Below are positions 47,901 to 59,900 of a DNA stretch of 64,000 nt, piece after piece. This DNA comes from Chrysaora quinquecirrha (Eukaryota > Cnidaria > Scyphozoa > Semaeostomeae > Pelagiidae): contig JACTAT010000002.1 in assembly GCA_014526335.1 (NCBI GenBank), positions 1,149,369-1,213,368 on the forward strand, read 5' to 3'. The notes below the pieces were generated by a model that made no database searches, was not told the DNA's origin, and was given only the letters and a program-made list of their open reading frames with translations. The position numbers and the translations under genes are program-made. How positions within the stretch are numbered: position 1 is the stretch's first letter; the number at the start of each line of letters is the position of its first letter.

Positions 47901-50900
47901 TAAATATGTAGCTAAGATACCTGGCATATTCGAGCGACAGATGCTTGGCGTTTCTAGAAAAAATTCATATATCAGAAAGCTAATAGTGGTGATAGTGAGA
48001 GCAGCGTAGCGTAGTGGTTAGAACTTGCGCCATTTGGGCTCAAGGTCTGTGGTTCAAATCTAGGCTGGGGAGCACAAATTTATATGATGGAAAAACCTTG
48101 CTCTCTGTGACACGGCATCAAGGTGTAAAATTGTCACCTTAGTGATGAAGACCTAAAAAACGCTCGTAGCACCGGCTGCACGTGAGTTGACACAAACTCC
48201 AAGGGATTATAGAAAACAAGGAAAAAAATAAAATTGCCTGAGCTGAGGGGGCAAATAGTTGTAAAGCGCTGTTGAAATGTCCAGTAAAAGATAACGGCGC
48301 TGCATAAAAGGCATGACCATTACCTGACTTTTAGTAAGACAGGACTACTTGGTATAAACACATTGCTTTTGAAGAGGAATGGACTACGCGAGACTAATTT
48401 GAAATACGTACAGTACTTGAAAAAAATTGTGTCTGCAAGTGAACGAAGAATGGTATGTAGATGTATGGAGAATGATTAGGTTAAAGCATTAAAAACGTCA
48501 TTGCATACAAGTATCGTGCATGATACGTGTATTAGGAGTGTGTTCGTGTATTACAGCATACCTCTGATCGCTCCACTGCAGCTTCGTTGAAGAAAATATA
48601 TACACTAGGATAGATTGCAAAACTCTCTTTAAACTCTGGACCTACAAAACAAAGAAAAATTAAGATAAGAATGCGTTTTTCGAAACCCGTCTACTACAGA
48701 TTACAAGATACATACTTTTCGAAAATGTATAGCTTGGCTAGCTGGGCAGGACAAATACGTATGGGTGGGAGTGTACGACACTTCGTTGTCGAGAGGAAAA
48801 TACAGCTCTTTCATTTTCATTGAAATTTGTTGGATTTTGAAAACTGCTATACTGTTAGAGGCATAAGATGTCAGACTCGTTGGATTTCCAGTGGGAAATA
48901 TAGATTAGCGAAAAAAACAAAAGAGGAACGGGTCTTTGGGAGCAGTGGGTTTGAAAATAAATAAAATTTAAAGAGGTTTAAGAAAGGTCTTAATAGCTTC
49001 CATATCTAAGTTTTTCAGGGGAATCGCGAGAAAACCGACTCAACACTCTCCCCTGCCCAGTGGTTACCAGTCTGGTACACAGGATAGTGTCTTATTGGCT
49101 CATTTCGATCCATGTTTTGGTGTAAATGTCTTCGTGGAAAATGAATAGGTGCTTTGATGTTGCATATTCGGACGAATGTAAGCCTAAAATGCTTTCAGTG
49201 AGCTCAAAAAGGATTTTCCGCAATTCTAAGATTCAATGAATTCACGCCGTTTAATTCTAGCATTTTGCATTAAAATCTTTAGGAGATTCATGGGAGGATT
49301 TTCCAGATTACTTTAAGTAAGCAAAAATCTGCATCAGGTAATTTTGGATAATTGAGCATGCAATTATTGGAAAACTAAGAGGTTGAAAATGGCTTAAATA
49401 TAACAAATGAAAGAGGTACAAAGTCATAAAGGGTGACCCACAGTGACCTGTTGCATCATCAGATTGCCATCAGGGGTTCGAGTGCTTTTATTTAGTTAAG
49501 AAAGACCACTAAAGCTAATCGATTGAAGCATTTTTGGAATTTATCCTCTTGCAAGGAAAGAGGATTATAAGTAGATTAAGAGCATTCTATAATCACGGAT
49601 TAACATTTGCAATGCACACCGTAAACTTTTGCCTAAGACGCCTAATCTTTAAGAAAACAATGATAAATTAATAAGTGTGAGTCGAGGTATCTGCTGAGTA
49701 TAGCTAAGATCAAATGAGTGGTATTGGAAGGACTTGTAATTTCTTTGGCTTTGAGAGCTATATTTGGACTATTTTATTTTCGCTCTTTAAAGGGATTTTG
49801 TTGTTCGCTTCAGCTTATGTCGCGAGTCTTATAATACACTTATTTTTTTGAATGAGCAACTGAACTTTTGGTCCAGCCCTCAAAGTTGCTTAAAATATCC
49901 AGTATTTCAGCTTTTGCAGAATTAAACCGTAAAATGTTGATCTACGAAAAAAATGAATTGAATTGAATTGCATAACTGGTACCCCTAAAAACTCGTTTTT
50001 GGCTCTTTTCTTGCTTTCCAATGTAGTTTACAAGTTTGCAATGATGTAGCTACTAAATAAAGAAAGCTATCTTAGCCAAAAAGTTTAGAAAAGCTCAGCC
50101 CTAGTTGCTTATTGATCGGTTGCTGATTAAAAAATAAGTGTATATCTTTTCCAAAATGCGTTTTGATTGCTCGAGATCTTCATCGGGCAGTTCGGGCTTC
50201 GACAGTTCGGGCTTCTTTGGGCTAAGACGGGGCTACATGGGAGCATCACTGAGCATTATAGCACAGGGTTTGATGAACAGCAGCACGCAAGTACCGAACT
50301 CCTTGTCTTGATGCAGATCAGATAAAGACCTCTAGCATGCGCCTCAGATTCAAGAAAAACTTTCCCCTTAGGTGCCTAATTGCCGTCCCCCCTGCTAATT
50401 AATTTCTCGAAAAAATTCCAAGATTTGAAATTTATATTGATGTTGATATTTTTCATTTAACTTATTTGACGTTCTTGATGTGAAATTTCACTTGTCTACT
50501 CTATTTGTTGGTTGGAACTATGGATTTCCTTAGCCTATAAGTAGTATATGGCCCCTCGCACCGCGTTTCAGCAGCTTCCTGACAAAGTTTGTCAAACAAA
50601 GTCCGACCCCCCGTTTATTCCGAACCCCCTCTTATTAGATCCTGACAGCAGTTCCAACCCCCACCATCTATTCCGACCCCCAGCAATTAGACACCTAAGA
50701 GGGCTGCATCACTGAGCATTATAGCACAGGGTTTGGTGAACTGGTGAACAGCAGCACGCAAGTACAAAACTCCTTTCCTTTTCAGACCTCTAGCATGCGC
50801 CTTGATGCAAGAAAAACTGTACATACAGAATTAAAAGGCAAAGTAAACGCCTGCTTTACTCACTTCTGAGAGTCTCTAGGCTATATGACTTTGTTTTGAT

Positions 50901-53900
50901 TGGGTCCCACAATGATTTTCGCTTGTCAAGATATGATCCACTGATTACTGGACCGCGACCATTTTTATCCACAAACGAACTTGTTACTAATTCAGACAAC
51001 CCTTTGCGAAAAAAAACTACAGTAGTTATTAAATTATCTGAATATAAGGGTAATAAGACCCTCGTTTATCTGGACTTTGATTATCTGGTCCGTTAAAAAT
51101 TTTCAACTGTGAAAGCATTATTCAGCGAATATTCTATTTTTTTTGCACAAACAACTCCAAGATCAGAATGTCACGCAGAAAGTATCACAAAATCACCCTG
51201 AAACCTCAAATACTCTAGTAAATGGAGAATGTTTTTTTGAAAAAAGTTTAAAAAACTCATCTTGTTAGCTTGTAACTGGTTCTTGCTGTGATTACAAATT
51301 ATCGATTATCCGGAATTTGGGATTATCCGCACATTTGAAAATGTCCCGAGTAAACCGGATAATCAAATAACTACTGTAAGTTAGCGAACACTTGTCTTTA
51401 GCGTCTTGATTTCCAATTACAACTGAACTTGGGTCTTCAAGCTTCAAATAAAAAAGATAGTTCAGTAGAAACGAAAAAAAATACTGCTACACGTATGTTA
51501 ACTATTAACTACTTCCTTAAAACCTGTTATTTCAAACTACACTCAGGGAGGGCAGAACCTTGAAAAGAAGGGCAAAAAAATTGAAGAAATTTACCCCCCT
51601 TGCCCTCTTGCTGCCGACAACTGCCCGGCTTTTCGGAAAAAATGAGGATTTTCAATCAGCGACTTTCAACGTTCTTGAAAACATAGCAAAACCTCAAAAT
51701 TTATTCACACGAAGATAACAGTTCTTAAATCTCGTTAGATAACAAATATTGTTTAAAGTTTCTAAAAAACAGTCAGAAAAGAATAAAGAAGTTGTACTAT
51801 TATGACAATTTCGACTAAACTCTCTAACTTAAAACAGCCATTATCATACTACGAATTGTGTGTACTCGCTGTTTTTTTGTTCCAAGTTTTAAAGAATGAT
51901 TTCATGTTTTTAACGATTTACGTTTTAGCTATGATACACTCTTTTTTTATAAGAATATTGTTTATAAGAATATTGAGGCTCAGAATCATCCAATTTTTAA
52001 GAATATTGTAAGAATATGCTCAGCTTCAGCTTGCATTATTTGTGTCTCATTTTTCAGAAGTTGCCTGTTTTGCAATGTTAAAACGAAACTTCATGATTGT
52101 TAACAACATTCTTATTGTTATAATAGTTGAACTTTCCTTTCGCTCGACCATTTTAACTAGATATCTATGTTCCCCTGAAACCATATCAGGTTTGAAAATA
52201 TAAGAATACACTAAGAATATATTCAGGCTCAAAACGGACATTTTTTAAGAATATTGAGGCTGGACAAAATTTACAGTATTCTTATAAAAAAAAGAGTGTA
52301 GATGGCCATTTTGAAAAACATAGTCTCATTAGGTTTTACTATTAAAGGTTGCTTAAAGATTGCCTTTGTAGGCCTTCAGAAAACAGCATTAGCGAACAGT
52401 AAAAACGAATTGCTAAATACACTTATTTTCTTTCCATCAAATAAAAATATAAACATAAATATGTTTGGCAATTTCGGAGGCTTAATATTGCCGCAACACA
52501 AATCAAAATGAGAGGAGAGTCTTGGGCTGCAGGGGGGCTGCAGCGCTGTATGACTTGGAGGGTTGATCGACCTCTTTAGAAAGCTCAGTTTGTTCAAAGT
52601 ACGCAAAGGCCGATATAAAATAAAGCAAAGTTGCCATTTTAACCCTTTCAGGCCCGGAATTTTTTTCTTTGAGAAAAAAACTCTTCTTTGATGTTTTTAG
52701 CATCAATACAGTGTAAATGAATGTACACACATAAAACTTTGGAAATGTCCCTCCCAGGGAGGGAGAACTGGACTTGGGCCATATGGCCCTTCCGGCCCTA
52801 GACGGATCAGTAACTATGAACTATGAAGAAACTTTAGTTGCTTTTATTCTTCAGAAAGTTAGAATACATGACAGTTAGACTTCTTTCTAATGTTTCTTTG
52901 CTAAAATAAAGCATTTGAATTAATAATATTCTGCAAAACTCCAAAAATGAGATGCCATGCCCCATATTCGACAACCATATCTTGCACTTTCTCATGTATA
53001 AATCTTCCTGGGCAAGTAAAGTTGTGCTTTTATTTCACTTAACCAAGTCTTTCTAAGTCAGGGTAACCTGTATACCCCAAATATCTAATGTTTATGCATG
53101 CCCGGGTCAGTCAATGCCATGATGAAATTTCAAAATTTCTAAAAAAAGAAGATATTGTCAAAAATTTGGGATATATAAGATAAAGGACACTAAAGAAGAA
53201 TATTTAATATCAAAATACTTGAAGAAAAACAAACGAAAAGCTGTTTTTGAAGCTATCAGCTGATTTTGTTGTGGGCGTTGTCTGGCATGATTTGAACTTC
53301 TCAGGGCCGGAAGGGCCATATGGCCCAAACAATAAAATGTTCTCCAAATTATTGTTGTTTCGTTTATAGCCAAAAATAAACTTATTAATTACTTAATTAA
53401 TGTTAATGCCACAGTATAAAATTATTTTTCTTAAAATGAAGGTAAAATTTCTTACCATTTCAAGCTGCACAAGATCTCCATTTTGGCTAGGCCAAGTTTT
53501 CCAAAATAAAACGGCAAAAAAAAGAAGAAACTTTTCCGCTATTGGCTGGCTCTAGTCATCTGATTAAAGTTTAATGTATGCAGAATAAATTAAGCATGTT
53601 TTGGATTGATATAAGGGGATGCTGAGAAAATTTCAGGGCAAAATGAGTAATGGGCCATATGGCCCTTCCGGGCCTGAAAGGGTTAAAGTCTATTACTAGC
53701 CTATAGGGATACTCAATCGATTGTATACTTTTTCCATTGGTCTGAATGCAGACAACATCAAACAGGTGCATCCATACACACACTCATAACAACTAGACTT
53801 ATTACATTCGTCGTAGTCTACGCTCCTCCACACTCCACCACCCCGCTCCAACTCTCGCTCCACTCTGAGGAAACAGCTGTATGTTGTTGTAGTTGTTAGA

Positions 53901-56900
53901 AGCTGCTTCCGAAAGAGTGGGATGAAGGTAATCAGTCTACGTAACAGCCACCAACCAGGTACCCGTATAAAAGGTACCCATAGGCCATATATACACCTGG
54001 GTAAAGTGGGGGCAAATTTGTGGTAACAACTTGTTCAATGTCCTATCTCTGCAATCACAGATGTAAAGACCTTGCTTCAAACCACAAACATTTTGATTGA
54101 ATTCTGCAATGCAAGTCCATCTTAACCATTGCGCTACAGAGACCACAAGAAGCCACACCGGACAAATGAAATGACAACAACAGCAACAAATTCCAGTTTG
54201 ATTTTCAGAAAGCTGTTATTTTTGTAACAGAGTTGCTACTGTGGTTACAGCTAAGCAAAAACATTCTCAAAATGTAATAATTCCAGACCTTTTCATCATA
54301 CAGGACGGATTTTGATTGAACTTTGTCAGACAAGACAGAGCTGGCTATAGTGTCCGTGGTATAATTTCCGTTTTGTAGATAGCTAGAAGTGGGCCTCCGG
54401 GGCCTACTTTTTTGCAGTGACTATGTAAAAAAATGTGTATTACACTCTTTTTTTATAAGAACAATTTTATAAGAGCACGAGCCTTGATTTTGCCCAGATT
54501 CTAAGAACAAAATAAGAACAAGCTGAGGCTGGCCTTTTCAAAAGCCCTAACAATATCAGCTAAATATGCGAGTGCGACAGTCAGACTGAACATAAAAAGC
54601 AAGCAAACAAAGAAATAGACAAAAATGCGGCATTTTCAAACGAATCTATTACCAACCAAGACATTTGTTCAAAAAATATAGATATCTAAGTAATCAAGGA
54701 ATTAAGAACAGATCAAGAACATTTCAGTTTCAAAAACGGCAAAATTTTAAGAACAGCCAGCCTCGATCAAAATTTCCTGGTTCTTATAAAAAAAATAGTG
54801 TAATGACAAACCTTTGTAATATTATACACAGGACTCATTGAATTTGTTCCACATATGAATAGTTTGTCTTGGTATGGTTTGATCAGTTGAATATAGTTCT
54901 GACAATCCCTCTAAAGAAACAAAAATCAATAAAAATCAATCAATCAATGGATTCAGGTCATTGCGGACGAGGGTCATTTTTCACCCCTGGAAAAAGCGTA
55001 CGAAAAAGATTCCTAGGAAAAAAATAGAGATTCCAGCTGAGGGTGTACGAGATTCCAGGGAGTGAATTGCCCCTTGATTGCGAAAGGAACTAAGGGGTAT
55101 TGAGAGTACAAACCCTTGACTGTCTCCTCGATCAAGGAAAATAGGGAGAAATCTAAAAAAAGTGGTTCAGATGCTCACGAGACCCCATGATCTTGTGTCA
55201 GCTGAGTTTATGAAATGCAACAAAAGACACCTAGATATCAGTTAATCACAATAAAGTCCAACTTAACCGTGATCAGTTCCACAGTACGTTAGCAGTGGGC
55301 GGATATGTGAACCTTTGAGTTAGAAACATACACAGTTCATCACAATACGAGTTAACTTGCTATATCTTGATCGGCTTATATCTTGGTTAATATGTGGTAA
55401 ATGTTCCTTATTCGCCTTCACGCTCTATCGTGGCGCTTTTTTATCAGCAAACACCTCACAGCAGATTAGCTTATCTCTACTTTGCAACTGAGATTATTAA
55501 AACTCAAAATCCATTAGTTCCATGACATAGTATCTTTAGATCCTTCACAGTTCAAGTCTGGTTCTTTGTCCTCCTTTTAAACAGCATCATTATACTTAAG
55601 ATTTAACTACAACCCTGGTTTACATTAAATTTCGATTCTTAACAAGTTCAATGACGAGTAACTGCAAAATTCCCACAATTAAAATTCAAGAGAAATAACA
55701 TTTTTCACTAATTACACTTTTTTGAATAAGCAACTGGTCAATAATCAACTATAGGGCTGAGATTAAGTTAAACGTTTTGGTGAGAAAGCTTTCTTTATAC
55801 AGTACATCATTGCGAACTTGTAAATTACACTGAAAACAAGAAAAGAGGAAAAAGAGTTTTAGGGGTCACCAGTCATTCTGTGAGGGCTTAAATACTAGAT
55901 ATTTCAAGAAACTTTGAGGGCTGGCCCAAAAGTCTAGTTGGTTATTTAAAAAAGTTTATTAACTAACCTTGCTCCGTCCGGAATTCAAACATTTCTGTGT
56001 ACTTTTTTCGTTTTTCCATGATATATTCTAAGTGAAAATGAAATGAAGAAAAAATTTCTTGACAAAAGTTCTATGATACTAAAGAACGTAACAGAAAGCA
56101 TCAAGTATAAACAGATGCCAGAGACCCTACACCATTGGCTAAACACCAAAGTTGCTCGACATCACATGAAGCATAATAACCCACCACAGTAGTGCTTATC
56201 CACCACAGTACGCAAAAAATCCCACCACAACAAGCATAATAACCCACCACATCAAGCATAATAACCCACCACAGTAGTGCTTATCCACCACAGTACGCAA
56301 AAAACCCCACCACATAGGCATAATAACCCACCACATCAAGCATAATAACCCACCACAGTACGCAAAATACACCACCACAGTAGAGCTTATCCACCACAGT
56401 ACGCAAAAAATCCCACCACAGTACGCAAAATACACCACCACAGTAGTGCGTATCCACCACAGTAGGTATTGATTCGCTGCGTATAGATTCGCTAGCGTGA
56501 TGGAGCTGAATGCCTAACAAATGTTTGTTAAACTAGGAGCGTAACAGAGTGCTTGTACCATCTACCAGTTCCAGCCATGTCAAACGCAATCAGTACACCA
56601 GGTTTCAAATGGCAGTTAATTTGTCGTGCTATTAGGCCTGAAAAAACAAGGGTAGAGCTAGGGGGCTACAGCCCCTCCGATGGATGTACTAGCCCCTGTT
56701 GGAGGAATTCAATGGTAGCTCACAAGATTAGCTAACTCCTAACTAACCCAAGCTGCTGCGCCTTCAACTAATGCTGATAACAGATTACAAAACAAGTAAT
56801 TATGTTTGACGAGCTGTTTGTTTCTGTCAAGGGGTAAGCCTTTCTTTTGCTTTCATCAGACCTTTCAATCAGTTGTTGACTGCTGTTGGCTTACGAATTT

Positions 56901-59900
56901 CGTGTTCAAAATACTCTTCGTATAAGGGCAGCAAAGTTCAGTTACAAGAAGCAAGCAATTATCCTAAAACTGATGAATATTAACTAACCTTTTTCAAAAT
57001 GAATTTTTCAGCATCTAATACATATAAATAGTTTCTGAAAGAAAAGAAAGGAAACAGTGTTATCCTCACTAGTCACTACTGCTTTAAGGTGTTAAGCCGT
57101 ACACTGGGGCAAGGGATGGGCATATCGAGAAATGGGGGTAGGGGGCAAGATGGGGACTACGTTTTAGGTTCCGCTAAAACACGAACCCCAGAATTTTCAA
57201 ATCCGTTATTTCTCTCAGCTAAGAGATATAAAGAGATTTAGACGTACACTTCACCGGCTATATACCTTTTTCTCTCTGTTCAAACCGCAGCAAAGCATGG
57301 ACATAAAAAATAAACGCAGAGACTGGCCTTGTTTCTACGGGGGCGCGGCCCCGCCAATACAACGGAGACGCTTAAGATGATATAGAAACATGTTTTTAAG
57401 CACTTTGTGGCAAGGTAAGAAAAATTTGAAATTGTTTTGTGATCCTCGTGGACAACAAATACTACTTGAGGATTTTACAGTGTGTCCCCGTCTCCCGTCG
57501 TCCCCGTCACCAGGCTATAAAGCGCAAAGATAGAACGCAGACGTAAAAGCGTCGAGAATAAGACTGAGAAAAAATAACATGTAGGGAAATATGCGATTGA
57601 AGTATAAAATAACTGTTTATTCAGTTGTCTCAACTGCAAGGAAACAACCAGCTAAATGAAATTAGCTTTAAGCGTTATCCTTCGCTTGCCCACAACGGTT
57701 ACCAAAGTGCCCGCTACTGAAAGGGACATGTTGTAGCTTAGTGTCTGAAGCAATGAGAAACCAATTGAACAAAATTCAACAACAAGAAAAGATGGCAAAC
57801 AACAAGAAATCAAAAAATTATGTGCATGTGTATTAATAATCAAAGTTTATGAAATTGATTTCTAATTCGGAACAGCACAGAGCCCTTTATTAGCGTAAAC
57901 ATGGTTTTGCCGGTCTAAAATGTCGGCGATTTCATATACATAAAGTATTGTTGTTACTTTGTATGGCTTCTTTACGTACTTGCGTCTTGCTTGTTTTCTA
58001 CATTACTGTATAGAAGGGTCAATACAAATGTATTCACTTAGCAACGGTATGTCTTGCTGGAACTTTCTTAGGGTGTTCTTTTAAGGCCTTATTCTGCGTC
58101 CTCTTTTTCTCGCATTATTATCTATTGTTATTAGTATAAATTTTGAAAATTGTTATTCTTATAATTTCGCTTGAAACTTTTCTTATCAATTCAAATGGAC
58201 TACACTCTTTTTTAAAAAGCAACTGGACTTTTGAAGCAGCCCTCAAAGTTGCTTAATGTATCTGGTCTTTCAGCTCTCAAACAATGACTGGGTACCCCCT
58301 AAAAACTCTTTTTTTTGCTCTTTTCGTGCTGTTCAATGTATTGTATAAAGAAAGCTATCTCAACCAAAAATTTGAACAAAATCTCAGCCCTAGTTGCTTA
58401 TTGACCAGTTGCTTATTAAAACAAGTGTAGTCAATGTAATTTTTCTTTTGCATACTAAACTGTTTTTGTCTACTGCATAAGTCAAATTAACGTTTACGTG
58501 CATACTGGGAATTGAAAACACCATTTCACCAACTGGAAAGACAATTTGAAAATCCCTACCTAGAAACCTTCGGGAACTATAACTGTAAGAAGCTTCTCTC
58601 AGACATTCAAAATCATTCTTTTCTTACTTGTAACCGTGGAGAAGGATATATAGCAAGCAAGGACACGGCAAATAAAAAGGCGGGGTTCTTTTGCAGGATG
58701 TAGAACAAACAGGCGAAAGCTTTACACGTTTTTTTTTATAAGGAACCTTTGGTCTGAGTTGAGGCTGGAGTTCCCTAAATTTTCCACAAAATGAGGCTGA
58801 AAGTTCCTTATACTGTTCCTTGTCGTGGGATATGTATAAATACTAATTTTTACAGCAAATTCATAGAAACTTTTCTTCATTTCTAACTTTGAGTATAAAT
58901 GGAGCCTTTTGGGGAAGAACGATGGGAAATATATTGTACTTCTGTTCCTTTTCGTACAAATCGTCTTGTTCCTTAAAAAAGAGTTTCTTAGTTTTTCATC
59001 CGAGCCTCCACAGTTCCTTAAAGTTCCTTAATTTTTTGGGAATTTTCAGCCTCGAGTTCCTTATAAAGGTGTTCCTTATATAAAAAAACGTGTAATGAAA
59101 AGGTTGCGTGCTGTGGATTACCAAAAGAACACGAAAAAAGAACGTTTGATGTTTGATATCCTGTGCTTTGAAGAAAATCATTGAAAATTGTTCAATAATC
59201 ACGACAAGCACAAAAGGACGCCTTTAGGATGAAGAAAAATGAAATAATGAAGGCGTCTTCTATCAATCTTGCTCTAAGCCTTCAAATCATCAAGAAAACC
59301 GCAAAATACAAGACAGCAGACAAAATTTGCCAGCAATGAAAAAACGATCCATCATCCAAGCCCACCAATGAAAATGGAAATCAAATAACATAACGTTCTA
59401 TTGTGTTTTATCAAATTAAGAAATGAGGCATCATGTTTGTTTACAAGGGTGTGATACGACAACGCGTACATGTGAAGGTGAAGACGAAACGGTGTTCTAG
59501 TGCCAGCCGCTAGGACCTCAGGCTTAGGGTAACTCGGGGGTAACTTATCGACGTCTCGACCCTAGCTGTGACGCTACATTGACTGGGCTCGAACCGTGAC
59601 CAATCTGAGCTCCTGACACCACGAGTCAGCTGGACGCCACGACGCCACAGCACCTTCAGCACAAGTTCAGGACCACGCTCATTTGACTTTAGGGACGATT
59701 TAGGGACGTAGTTGAACACTGTCCGTAAATAAGTACTCCGCCCTTTTTGAGAGCTTTTGCTACAAGGTTTCACTCTTTCTTCAGAATTTGGTATCAAGTA
59801 CCATCCCTCTGGTACCACGGTACCACTATCCTATCACCGTCAGGCGTGGAGTTTCTTATAAAATCATGAAATGAGTGTATAGCCATAGTTTACATGGCAT

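Noticed and set aside
56196..56520. Cys/Trp/Gly-repeat frames on the minus strand
   Set aside because: Direct translation of a minisatellite; no coding signature.
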